This document shows positions 9,093 through 17,514 of a DNA stretch of 64,000 nucleotides, in pieces. The first letter of the stretch is position 1; each line of letters starts with the position of its first letter. A program made the translations under genes and the position numbers. Under the pieces are notes generated by a model. It made no database searches and was not told the DNA's origin. It was given only the letters and a program-made list of their open reading frames with translations. The stretch spans positions 216,086-280,085 of the forward strand of contig JAGAZO010000020.1 in NCBI GenBank assembly GCA_017940005.1, given 5' to 3'. Origin of the DNA: Treponema sp. (GTDB taxonomy: Bacteria; Spirochaetota; Spirochaetia; Treponematales; Treponemataceae).

Positions 9093-10169
9093 TCATGTCC
9101 TCGTAAAACGTAAAAGCACAATGCTTATCACCACGAATAAAAATACCGGAAACCACGCTCCTGAAAATGCGGAGATATAACCGAACTTTGCAAGCAGCAT
9201 AGTCACCATCTGCGTCACATAAAAAGCGACTGCCGCCCCAATCGAAAGCGCAAGACTTATGAGCATGACATTTTTCGTCGCGTGACCAGAAAGCCCAATA
9301 GACAAAAACACGACAATGAACACAATGAACGGAAACGAAAACTTCTTGTAATACAGCGAGAGCGCCTCGTTATACGGCAAGCCTGTTCGCTTCAAATGCT
9401 CAATGTATTCCTTTGCTTCTCCCGCAGTTACTTCTTCAACAGAGAGCACGTTGTTGCGGAACGTTTCAGGCGGCTCTGTAAGACGATTGATAAAATCATG
9501 CAAAACGGCACCCATCACTATTTTTTCATCTCGCGGCGCATACTGCGTTGCATTTTGCAGCCGCCAATGCCCTGCAGTTTCGTCCCATAACGCTGTATCT
9601 GCATGAATCACTGCTCCAAGCGTTTTGTCGTCATTTCTGAACACCAAGTACACATCGTAGAGTCGCTTCTGCGCATTGTCATACACGCTCGCTTTATATA
9701 TAATGTTTCCGCCTTCTGCAAGAATGACGAGGCTATTATTGTCAAGCGTTTGCTGCTGATTCAACAGCTCATTTTGTAATTCCTGCTTTCTCGCATATGT
9801 GTTGACCGCAAGCTTGTCATCGAGAAAAAAAAGTCCAAAACTCATAAAAAATGCAAGGACAAGCAGCGGCACCGTAAAACGAAAAAGCGAAACACCAGAA
9901 GCAAAAACAGCCGTCAGCTCATTGTGTGCGTAAAGCGCGCTCAACGTATACGATGTGGCAAACAGTATGCCGAGCGGAATTGCATACCAAAATGTCTTCG
10001 GCGTATACAGCAGCATTATGCGGAACACTTCCGATGCAGGAACTTGATTTTGTATATAGCGCCATAAGTTCATGAGCAAATCGACAAGATTAAGCACAAC
10101 AGCCGAAAGAATGATTGCGCCAAACAATATGGGAAAAAATTGTTTGTATAAATACTTTACGAGTATCAT
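9093..10169 (-). CDS. lptG: LptF/LptG-family permease (second of pair, LptG-like)
   Basis: A 358-residue inner-membrane protein of the YjgP/YjgQ (LptF/LptG) family. It has three N-terminal membrane helices, a large periplasmic domain of about 170 residues, and three C-terminal helices. In proteobacteria LptFG with LptB extracts LPS from the inner membrane toward LptC/A. The start at 10169 is fixed by an ATGA overlap with the upstream lptF-like stop. No lptA, lptB, lptC or lptD is visible in this window. Treponemes that have been studied lack classical LPS, so the cargo may be another glycolipid. The F/G assignment rests on gene order and is not firm. Confidence 0.85.
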   Translation of the reverse strand: MILVKYLYKQFFPILFGAIILSAVVLNLVDLLMNLWRYIQNQVPASEVFRIMLLYTPKTFWYAIPLGILFATSYTLSALYAHNELTAVFASGVSLFRFTVPLLVLAFFMSFGLFFLDDKLAVNTYARKQELQNELLNQQQTLDNNSLVILAEGGNIIYKASVYDNAQKRLYDVYLVFRNDDKTLGAVIHADTALWDETAGHWRLQNATQYAPRDEKIVMGAVLHDFINRLTEPPETFRNNVLSVEEVTAGEAKEYIEHLKRTGLPYNEALSLYYKKFSFPFIVFIVVFLSIGLSGHATKNVMLISLALSIGAAVAFYVTQMVTMLLAKFGYISAFSGAWFPVFLFVVISIVLLRFTRT

Positions 10170-11371
10170 TGTTTTTTTAAGCCAAAGTAAAACAGAATTC
10201 CCGCTCCGCCTATGACAAAGTTTGGAATCCACATGCTCCAAAAACCGTTAAAGCCGTTTCTGCTTGAAGCGTATTGCCCTAAAATCATCATAGCCCAGTA
10301 GAAAAAACTGATGATAATGCCGACTATCATTCCGATTGTCTGACCGTTTTGTCTGCCGAACATGAGCGCGAGCGGAAGTGCAAGCAGCGCAAAGAAGAAC
10401 GAACCGAACGGCAATGAAAACTTTTTGTTGTATTCAAGCGTATAGATGTTGAGCGTGTATTCGTCAGTATTCGCATTGCGACGCATTTGACGAACAGCTT
10501 TACCTAAATCGTATGCAGTCATTTCGCGCGGGCTTACGCCTGTACCGCCACCGAAAAACGATGATTCAAAAATATTGAGCGTTACTTTTTCCGACTCAAG
10601 CACATCGTAATTTGTGCTGTTGTTTTTATCGAGTATCAGTACGAGCGCGTCAGTCATATTCATCTGCATGAGCACGCCTTCTCTGCGCGCGCTTATCAAT
10701 TCAGATGCTCCTGCAACAATAAAGCGCATGTGATTGCTGTCGCCTTGATCAATCAAAACTAAATCAGATACTAAATTTTTTTCGACATCGCCTATGACAA
10801 GCGTCGCATCGTTCAGCCGCTTTATTGAATGCGCTTCAAGCTCAACAGCAGGATTTGACGAAAGTATTTCGCGGTACAGATTATTGTATTTGATTGTGCC
10901 GAGCGGCAAAAGATAGTCGTTCACAAAAAATGAAACGCCTGAAATGACAACGCCGAGCAGCAACACTGGCTTCAGGATATGCATGTAGCTGAACCCCGAC
11001 GCGCGGAAAATAATTATCTCGTTGTCGCTCATAAAGCGACCAAGACACATGAGGAAGCCCACGAGCGTTGCAAACGGAGCCGACTGCGCAATGATGAACG
11101 GCAAACTATACGTCATAAGGCGCACGACATCCCACACGGGAGCGCCCTGCCGCAAAATGCGCTCTGCTACGAGCAAAATTTGATTGACAAAAAAAATCGT
11201 GAAAAAAAACAAAAACAGTATGCCAAAATATAAAAGCAGCTCGCGAACAATGTACTGGTTGAGCACATGCGTGCTGAGCTTTTCACGACGGGAGCGCACA
11301 CTGTTGGCAATGCTGAAAACGCGCTTGCATGCAGCAGCAACCGCGCGATTTTTCAAAACAACATTTTTCAT
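10166..11371 (-). CDS. lptF: LptF/LptG-family permease (first of pair, LptF-like)
   Basis: A 401-residue membrane protein with the same YjgP/YjgQ architecture as its downstream neighbour: helices near residues 45-70, 95-125 and 130-155, a periplasmic jelly-roll-type region, then helices near 310-395. A 35-residue basic stretch precedes the first helix, longer than usual. GAGGG lies six bases before the start. It overlaps the lptG-like gene by 4 bases, which implies translational coupling and a heteromeric transporter. It lies 34 bases after dut on the same strand. Confidence 0.85.
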   Translation of the reverse strand: MKNVVLKNRAVAAACKRVFSIANSVRSRREKLSTHVLNQYIVRELLLYFGILFLFFFTIFFVNQILLVAERILRQGAPVWDVVRLMTYSLPFIIAQSAPFATLVGFLMCLGRFMSDNEIIIFRASGFSYMHILKPVLLLGVVISGVSFFVNDYLLPLGTIKYNNLYREILSSNPAVELEAHSIKRLNDATLVIGDVEKNLVSDLVLIDQGDSNHMRFIVAGASELISARREGVLMQMNMTDALVLILDKNNSTNYDVLESEKVTLNIFESSFFGGGTGVSPREMTAYDLGKAVRQMRRNANTDEYTLNIYTLEYNKKFSLPFGSFFFALLALPLALMFGRQNGQTIGMIVGIIISFFYWAMMILGQYASSRNGFNGFWSMWIPNFVIGGAGILFYFGLKKQ

Positions 11372-11405
11372 GCAACGCCCTCGATTGCATCAAATGGCAT
11401 CTGGC

Positions 11406-11852
11406 TCATGCGTTTACTCCGGTAGAGCCAAAGCCGTTCGCACCGCGCGCCGTTGCATCGAGAAAATCTGCCGTGACAAATTGCGCGTGCATGACGGGCG
11501 CAACGACAAGCTGCGCTATACGGTCGCCATTATTGATTACAAACGGCGCATCTCCCAAGTTGATGAGAATGATTTTTATTTCGCCGCGGTAGTCGCTGTC
11601 GATGGTGCCGGGCGCATTCAAAATAGCGATGCCGCTTTTTGCGGCAAGTCCCGAACGCGCACGCACCTGCACTTCAAATCCTGCAGGGATTGCAAAAGAA
11701 AGCCCTGTGGAAATGAGCGCATGTTTTCCTGGCTCAAGGACGACAGGAGCGGAAAGGAACGCGCAGACATCGGCACCTGCAGCGCCATCTGTTTTATAGA
11801 CGGGAAGCTGCGCACCTTCCTGCGCCGTGCACTGTATGACAAGCTGCTGCAT
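11406..11852 (-). CDS. dut: dUTP diphosphatase
   Basis: A 148-residue trimeric dUTPase that converts dUTP to dUMP and keeps uracil out of DNA. All five family motifs are visible: [35 protein letters not shown] and the C-terminal GANGFGSTG. The length is standard. It sits 38 bases after pnp and 34 bases before lptF, in one transcription direction. Confidence 0.96.
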   Translation of the reverse strand: MQQLVIQCTAQEGAQLPVYKTDGAAGADVCAFLSAPVVLEPGKHALISTGLSFAIPAGFEVQVRARSGLAAKSGIAILNAPGTIDSDYRGEIKIILINLGDAPFVINNGDRIAQLVVAPVMHAQFVTADFLDATARGANGFGSTGVNA

Positions 11853-11890
11853 TGCACTGAATCCTTATTGCAAAATCGGGCGCCAGCGCG

Positions 11891-13990
11891 TTATTTTTTT
11901 GCCTGCTCATCGAGCGCGTCAATGTACGAAAGATTGAGCCGCCCCATCTTGTCTACTTCAAGCAGCTTTACAGGAATCTGCTGCCCTTCTTTGAGCACGT
12001 CGGTGACTTTTTCAACGCGGCCGTGCGAAAGCTTTGAGATATGGCAAAGCCCTTCTTTACCCGGGAGGATTTCAATGAACGCGCCAAAATCCATAATGCG
12101 CTTAACAGTGCCATTGTAAATCGTGCCAGTCTCCGGGTCGTCTGTAATGCCGCGCACCGCTTTTTTAGCAGCTTCGGCGGAAGCTCCCGTCTGACCGTAG
12201 ATAGTCACCGTGCCATCTTCATCCGCATTGATAGTGACGTGGTATTCTGAGCACAGCGCTTTGATAATCTTACCGCCGGGACCGATGAGCGCACCGATTT
12301 TATCGACAGGGATTTTCATTGAAAGGATTTTCGGCGCGTATTCGCTGACCGCTTGCGGCTTGTCTATGCATTTTTCCATAATGGACAAAATGTGCAGCCG
12401 TCCCGCTTTTGCCTGCGCAAGCGCTTCTTTCATAATGTCCATTGAAACGCCGGCGATTTTTATGTCCATCTGAAAACCGGTAATGCCGTCTCTTGTGCCC
12501 GCAACTTTGAAATCCATGTCGCCGAGATGGTCTTCTTCACCGAGTATATCTGAAAGGATTTTATACTTCTCGTATTTTGGTCCGTCAGTGATTAAGCCCA
12601 TCGCAACACCGGCGACCATCTTTTTAAGCGGCACGCCTGCTGCAAGCATTGAAAGGCAGCCGCCGCATGTTGACGCTTGCGACGATGAGCCATTCGACTC
12701 GTAAATCTCTGAAACGACACGCACCGTATACGGAAACTCTTCCCTGCTCGGCACCATAGGCGCAAGCGAGCGGCGCGCAAGATTTCCGTGACCGATTTCG
12801 CGGCGGCCTGTTGAAAGCCTGCCCACTTCGCCCACAGAATACGGCGGAAAGTTGTAGTGCAGAATAAAGTGCTCGCTCGTCTTCCCCTCGATGTCGTCGT
12901 ATTCCTGCTCGTCGAGCTGCGTGCCGAGCGTTGTCACTGCGAGCGACTGCGTTTCGCCACGTGTAAAAAGCGCAGAGCCGTGCGGGCGCGGCAGCACATT
13001 TATCTCGCACGTAATCGGACGGATTTCGTCGCACTTGCGGCCGTCAATGCGCACGCCGTCGTCGAGGATAGACGCGCGCAGCAGCTTGTACTGTATGTCG
13101 TCAATGAGCGCATTGAACAGCTTGAGCTGCATTTCATCTTCAAGCTGTTCAGCATATTTTTCTGCAAGCTGCTTTTTCACGTCTTTGACTGCCGCGCTCC
13201 GCGCCATTTTGCCGTCGCGGAAACATGCGTCTTTCATGAGCGGCGTCGCTTCAGCTTCAATCTGTTCGGCATTTGCAAGCGTTACGTCAAGCGGCGCGAG
13301 TGGCAGTTTTTCCTTGCCGCACTGCTTTTGCAACTCGTTTTGCAAACTGCACATCTCCGAGATAAAATGCTGCGCCTTTTCAAGCGCACCGAGCATGACA
13401 TCTTCGGACGCTTCGTTCGCGCCGCCTTCCACCATAGTGAAGCCTTCTGCAGTACCCGCTACGACTATCTCAAGCTGCGCTTTTTCAATCTGCGCAAATG
13501 TTGGATTGATAATGTATTCGCCATCAAGATATGCAACACGGCACGCTGCAACCGGTCCGTGAAACGGAATGTCCGAAATCGTTACTGCAGCAGATGCCGC
13601 CACCACTGCGAGCACATCTGGCGTGTGAATGCCGTCAGCAGAAACGCATGTGGGCACAATCTGAATCTCTCGTCCGAATGACATCTCAAAAAGCGGACGC
13701 ATAGGGCGGTCAATGAGGCGCGACACGAGAATCTCTTTATCTTTGGGGCGCCCTTCACGCTTTACAAATCCGCCGGGAATTTTGCCTGCGGCATAAAACT
13801 TTTCGTTGTAATCTACTGTGACAGGAACATAATCCATGCCTTCGACAACATTGTTCGAAGCGCATACTGTCGCAATGACGACAGTGCCGCCCCACTGGGC
13901 AAACACGCAACCGTTCGCCTGCTTTCCAATTCTTCCTGTCTCTAAAATAAGGTCAGCGTCTCCTACTTTTGCTGTTACTCTTTGTACCAT
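11891..13990 (-). CDS. pnp: Polyribonucleotide nucleotidyltransferase
   Basis: A 699-residue 3'-5' phosphorolytic exoribonuclease of mRNA turnover. It has two RNase PH domains, then KH (KIPVDKIGALIGPGGKIIK, ~550) and S1 (NGTVKRIMDFGAFIEILPGKEG, ~620) RNA-binding domains. AAGGA lies before the start. It follows rpsO, from which it is separated by a terminator, as in many bacteria. Termination may be partial, as is known for rpsO-pnp of E. coli. Confidence 0.97.
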   Translation of the reverse strand: MVQRVTAKVGDADLILETGRIGKQANGCVFAQWGGTVVIATVCASNNVVEGMDYVPVTVDYNEKFYAAGKIPGGFVKREGRPKDKEILVSRLIDRPMRPLFEMSFGREIQIVPTCVSADGIHTPDVLAVVAASAAVTISDIPFHGPVAACRVAYLDGEYIINPTFAQIEKAQLEIVVAGTAEGFTMVEGGANEASEDVMLGALEKAQHFISEMCSLQNELQKQCGKEKLPLAPLDVTLANAEQIEAEATPLMKDACFRDGKMARSAAVKDVKKQLAEKYAEQLEDEMQLKLFNALIDDIQYKLLRASILDDGVRIDGRKCDEIRPITCEINVLPRPHGSALFTRGETQSLAVTTLGTQLDEQEYDDIEGKTSEHFILHYNFPPYSVGEVGRLSTGRREIGHGNLARRSLAPMVPSREEFPYTVRVVSEIYESNGSSSQASTCGGCLSMLAAGVPLKKMVAGVAMGLITDGPKYEKYKILSDILGEEDHLGDMDFKVAGTRDGITGFQMDIKIAGVSMDIMKEALAQAKAGRLHILSIMEKCIDKPQAVSEYAPKILSMKIPVDKIGALIGPGGKIIKALCSEYHVTINADEDGTVTIYGQTGASAEAAKKAVRGITDDPETGTIYNGTVKRIMDFGAFIEILPGKEGLCHISKLSHGRVEKVTDVLKEGQQIPVKLLEVDKMGRLNLSYIDALDEQAKK

Positions 13991-14121
13991 TCTTATCCTT
14001 CTAATCTATCGCTTGATATGAAATTGTATTGAACTATAAAACAACATCTCACCATGACGCACAAGCGGACAGCCGCCATGCATGCGGCAAGCCGCCGTCG
14101 TTCCGCACAAAATGATTTTCC

Positions 14122-14168
14122 CCTAAAACAAAAAGCCTGCCGACCGCAGAGAATGCGTCATGCAGGCT
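14122..14168 (-). terminator. Terminator between rpsO and pnp
   Basis: On the minus strand AGCCTGC (14168-14162) pairs with GCAGGCT (14140-14134) and is followed by TTTTTGTTTT. It begins 5 bases after the rpsO stop codon. Confidence 0.8.
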
Positions 14169-14173
14169 GTGCG

Positions 14174-14443
14174 TTATTTGCGAAGACCAAGCTCTTTGAT
14201 GAGCGCACGGTATCCCTCAAGATTTGTGCGCGCGTAATACTTGAGCAGCTTCCGCCGCGCGCCAACTACTTTGAGCAGCGCACGCTTTGAGTGCTTGTCT
14301 TTTGGAAATCTTTTTTCATGCTCGGTAAGCTGCTTGATTCGCTCAGTGAGCAGCGCAACTTGCACGCGCGTATTGCCGGTGTCTTTTTCATTTACACCGT
14401 ATTTTGTCACAATAGAAGACGTCGTTTCTTTTGAAAGTGCCAT
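14174..14443 (-). CDS. rpsO: Ribosomal protein S15
   Basis: An 89-residue small-subunit protein that binds 16S rRNA and helps start platform assembly. The family core is complete, including NTRVQVALLTERIKQLTEH and the closing YRALIKELGLRK. AAGGAG is placed before the ATG. It is flanked by ribF (22 bases upstream) and pnp, the usual treponemal order. Confidence 0.98.
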   Translation of the reverse strand: MALSKETTSSIVTKYGVNEKDTGNTRVQVALLTERIKQLTEHEKRFPKDKHSKRALLKVVGARRKLLKYYARTNLEGYRALIKELGLRK

Positions 14444-14465
14444 TAATATTCTCCTTAATCAAAAT

Positions 14466-15284
14466 TCAATTTGTTATAAATGCAATCGTCCGTACGCGGC
14501 GCGTTTTTTCCGAAGAGACCTCTAGGCGAAGGTGATGAGGCTCAACATAAAGACGCGCACGCATGCGTGTTTCTGGCGTTACAAGCGCAACAGCATACTC
14601 CCCTTCGGGCGGCAGCACTTGCACAATATGCTCGCGACTGCACGAAAGCATGGAACCGCATTGCGCCCACGGCACATGCGCACAATCAAGCGCATAGTCA
14701 CGCCCGAGCATGTTTCCAGCAGCAAAAAAATCACCACGCTGAATCAAAGCGCGTATAAGCGATGAGCTTACGCGTTCTCCGTTGCACAAAACGGGCGCCG
14801 CAAATTCTGCGACAATGCCGTTTTCCTGCGCAAACTGCGCAATGTTGCTGCTGCCATACGCGCCGCGATGCCCGCACCGAAAGTCAACGCCTTCAGCGAT
14901 GTAGTTCATGCAGCAGCACGTGCGCAGCATTGACAAAAAATCACTTCCGTCTATTTTACCAAATTCAGCAGAAAAGTCAATGACTACGGCAAACGACATG
15001 CCGTTTTTTTCAAACAATTCAAGCCGCTGATTGAGCGTAGTAATGTCGCCGCCATATGCGCTGTCAGCCTTGAATGCACCGAACGACTGGCTGAACGTGA
15101 CAGCACCGGGTACAAGCGAGCGCACTGACGACGCAGCGCGCACCATGTCGAAAAGCACTGCGTGGCCAATATGCACGCCATCAAAATTGCCCACAGTGAT
15201 TGCGCTGCCGTTGGCAAAGAGCGGCGGCAGGCATTCCGCACCAGAGAAGATTTTTGCAATATTCGTCCACGTGAACACTGTCAT
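14466..15284 (-). CDS. ribF: FAD synthetase with a degenerate flavokinase region
   Basis: About 272 residues. The N-terminal FMN adenylyltransferase domain is intact: the nucleotide-binding GNFDGVHIGH and the ISSTxIR-like motif, here VSSSLIR. The usual C-terminal riboflavin kinase domain is short and poorly conserved. I cannot find the GxPTAN motif, and only a PPEGEYAV-like fragment remains. The protein may thus only make FAD from FMN, or the kinase fold may have diverged beyond recognition. GTG 15290 and ATG 15284 are both possible starts, with no clear ribosome binding site for either. The gene precedes rpsO by 22 bases. Confidence 0.8.
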   Translation of the reverse strand: MTVFTWTNIAKIFSGAECLPPLFANGSAITVGNFDGVHIGHAVLFDMVRAASSVRSLVPGAVTFSQSFGAFKADSAYGGDITTLNQRLELFEKNGMSFAVVIDFSAEFGKIDGSDFLSMLRTCCCMNYIAEGVDFRCGHRGAYGSSNIAQFAQENGIVAEFAAPVLCNGERVSSSLIRALIQRGDFFAAGNMLGRDYALDCAHVPWAQCGSMLSCSREHIVQVLPPEGEYAVALVTPETRMRARLYVEPHHLRLEVSSEKTRRVRTIAFITN

Positions 15285-15420
15285 GGTCACACACTATAGC
15301 ATATTTTTGAGTATTGTAACATCAGCACGGCGACGGGTAAATGTCGATGCATCTGCAAAAAAATCCGCACCGCCCCTATGCAAAAATAGCGCACTTCATT
15401 GAAAACTTCGATACGTCTGC

Positions 15421-15449
15421 TTGTACAATTTTTGCATGAGCAGTACAAT
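15421..15449 (+). promoter_or_regulatory. Probable ilvE promoter
   Basis: TTGTAC (15421-15426) and TACAAT (15444-15449) are spaced by 17 bases. The -10 box is good and the -35 box weak. Transcription would begin just at the hairpin described next. Confidence 0.45.
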
Positions 15450-15452
15450 AGA

Positions 15453-15482
15453 CCTGTTCTGAAACTGATATTTCCGAACAGG
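15453..15482 (+). promoter_or_regulatory. 5' leader hairpin upstream of ilvE
   Basis: CCTGTTC (15453-15459) pairs with GAACAGG (15476-15482), and after one mismatch GAAA pairs with TTTC, leaving a 6-base loop. It lies at the predicted mRNA 5' end, about 80 bases before the start codon. It could stabilise the message or be an operator for a dyad-binding repressor. Confidence 0.45.
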
Positions 15483-15560
15483 TTTACTAGGCACATCATA
15501 CTGCAAAGCGACGACACAAATCACAGAAGCGCGCAATGCAGCATCATTACAGGAGCGTGT

Positions 15561-16649
15561 ATGGCTGCAAAAAAACAAGCAAAACAGACTGTTGCAAAAG
15601 CACAAAAATCGTCTGCAAAAAAATCACAAAGTAAAGCGATTGATTGGGCAAATCTCCCGTTCTCATATGTAAAGACGAGCAAGCGCTTTGTTGCAACATA
15701 TAAAAATGGAAAATGGAGCAACGGCACGCTCACGTCAGACGACACAATTACGCTTTCAGAATGCGCAGCTGTTTTGCAATACGCGCAGACGTGTTTTGAA
15801 GGGCTTAAGGCGTACACAACAGAAGACGGGCGCATAGTCGCATTCCGTCCCAACCTCAACGGCGAACGCATGGAAAATTCGTGTCGCGGGCTTGAAATGC
15901 CCGTATATCCAAAAGAGCAATTTGTGGAGGCAGTGCTTGCCACTGTAAAAGCAAATAAAAAATTTGTGCCGCCGTATGGAAGCGGCGCAACGCTCTATAT
16001 CCGCCCGTACATGTTCGGCTCTTCTGCTGTCATAGGCGTAAAGCCTGCGGACGAATACGAGTTCCGCATCTTTGTCACACCAGTAGGTCCGTATTTTAAA
16101 GGCGGCATAAAACCGATTGCAGTGCGCATTTCAGATTTTGACCGGGCAGCTCCGCGCGGTACAGGCAATCTCAAAGCTGGCCTCAACTACGAGATGAGCT
16201 TGCGCAACATTGTTGATGCGCACAACAACGGGTTTGCAGAAAACGTCTACCTCGACCCAGAAACGCATACTTATATCGAAGAGACTGGCGGCGCAAATAT
16301 TTTATTCGTTACACATGACGGCAAAATTGTCACACCAAAATCGGACAGCATTCTTCCGTCAATCACAAAAAAATCGCTCATGTATGTTGCTGAAACTATG
16401 CTGCACATTCCTGTAGAAGAACGCAAAGTTGCAAAGAGCGAGCTTACACAGTTCCACGAGTGCGGCTTGTGCGGTACTGCCGCAGTCATTTCGCCCATTG
16501 GCAAAATAGTTGACCACGGCAAAGAAATCGTGTTTCACGGCTGTGCACATGAGATGGGACCTGTACTCAAAAAACTGTACGCTACGCTCACCGGCATTCA
16601 GATGGGGCAGATTCCCGCGCCAAAAGGCTGGCTCTACGAAATAGCGTAA
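15561..16649 (+). CDS. ilvE: Branched-chain amino acid aminotransferase with Lys/Ala-rich N-terminal tail
   Basis: A 362-residue class IV (fold type IV) PLP aminotransferase that moves amino groups between Leu/Ile/Val and 2-oxoglutarate. Family features are the PLP Lys in GTGNLKAGLNY, the EETGGANILF loop and CGTAAVISPIG. The length and sequence fit the longer BCAT type. AGGAG six bases upstream fixes the start at 15561. The first ~25 residues are an unusual tail rich in Lys, Ala and Gln (MAAKKQAKQTVAKAQKSSAK), not part of the fold and similar in composition to the tail of the protein at 32038-34752. The gene is monocistronic and ends 3 bases before a convergent gene. Confidence 0.93.
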   Translation: MAAKKQAKQTVAKAQKSSAKKSQSKAIDWANLPFSYVKTSKRFVATYKNGKWSNGTLTSDDTITLSECAAVLQYAQTCFEGLKAYTTEDGRIVAFRPNLNGERMENSCRGLEMPVYPKEQFVEAVLATVKANKKFVPPYGSGATLYIRPYMFGSSAVIGVKPADEYEFRIFVTPVGPYFKGGIKPIAVRISDFDRAAPRGTGNLKAGLNYEMSLRNIVDAHNNGFAENVYLDPETHTYIEETGGANILFVTHDGKIVTPKSDSILPSITKKSLMYVAETMLHIPVEERKVAKSELTQFHECGLCGTAAVISPIGKIVDHGKEIVFHGCAHEMGPVLKKLYATLTGIQMGQIPAPKGWLYEIA

Positions 16650-16652
16650 TTT

Positions 16653-17390
16653 TTACAGTGCGCGTGCAAAAAAATAGCCGAGCACTCCCGCGCCAAAAAC
16701 ATCTGCAAGCGCATGAGCTACAAAAAACGGAACAAGATTTTTTCTGCCCGTTTTTTCGTACAGCACAAAAAACATGATTCCTACAACGAACGCGATGCCG
16801 ACCGCAGAAACAACGCCTTGATACGTATGGAATGAAAACCGTACAAGCAGTGAAAAAAGAAACGCGAGTCGCGTCTTCTCCTGCGGCACGGACAGGCAGA
16901 TTCCAAGAAAATACAGCTCCTCGTAAAAACCATTGAGCAGCGAATAGAGGATAAGCGAAATATCTATCGAAGAGAAAATAGTTGCAATTCCTCCTGCTAC
17001 TGACAAATCAAGCGGATTGTGCTGCAGCGCGGCAACGATGATATAAAAAATATCCATGACAAACGAAACTGCGACAAAGAGCGCGACACCTAAAAACACT
17101 GCTTTGAACGTAATGCGCATGTGCCACTGCGAAAAGGCAAAGCGGCGCAACCACAAGTACAGAAGCGCGACGCACAATAAAACTGCTTGCAGCGCAAATG
17201 CACCATAGTTGTCGTTTGTTGAGAACTCGAGCGCATTTTCAAATGAGCTTGTCGCAGCGCTGTGGAAAAAGTTCACCGTCGACATATACACAGCTTCACC
17301 GAATAAAATGACAGTGAGAATCGCAATGTCCCACCATTTCAACTCGCGCATACCAGCGCCGTTTTCTCGTACTTTTTGCAATAAGTTCAT
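16653..17390 (-). CDS. CPBP-family intramembrane protease-like protein
   Basis: A 245-residue membrane protein with about seven to eight hydrophobic segments and the CPBP (Abi, CAAX-protease/bacteriocin-processing) domain in its second half. Motif 1 reads YEELYFLG, so the Arg of the usual EExxxR is not in place. Motif 2 is FSFHTYQG and motif 3 is FFVAHALAD, both with the expected His. AGGAGG six bases before 17390 fixes the start. Family members include Rce1-like proteases and bacteriocin-immunity proteins. The substrate is unknown, and the changed motif 1 leaves activity uncertain. Confidence 0.7.
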   Translation of the reverse strand: MNLLQKVRENGAGMRELKWWDIAILTVILFGEAVYMSTVNFFHSAATSSFENALEFSTNDNYGAFALQAVLLCVALLYLWLRRFAFSQWHMRITFKAVFLGVALFVAVSFVMDIFYIIVAALQHNPLDLSVAGGIATIFSSIDISLILYSLLNGFYEELYFLGICLSVPQEKTRLAFLFSLLVRFSFHTYQGVVSAVGIAFVVGIMFFVLYEKTGRKNLVPFFVAHALADVFGAGVLGYFFARAL

Positions 17391-17514
17391 CACGTGCCTC
17401 CTACTATGCTGCCACACAACGCACAATGTTTTATATATTAATAATTATTAATTTTACTGTATTTGAGAAAATTTGTCACCTGCCCTGTAGTTGGTATGAT
17501 GCACGTATTCTGCG

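Noticed and set aside
11184..12119. A 311-codon plus-strand frame spanning parts of lptF, dut and pnp
   Set aside because: It crosses three well-supported genes on the other strand and has no recognisable domain.
12857..13681. A 274-codon open frame on the plus strand
   Set aside because: It lies wholly antisense to pnp, has no family features, and reflects the codon pattern of pnp.
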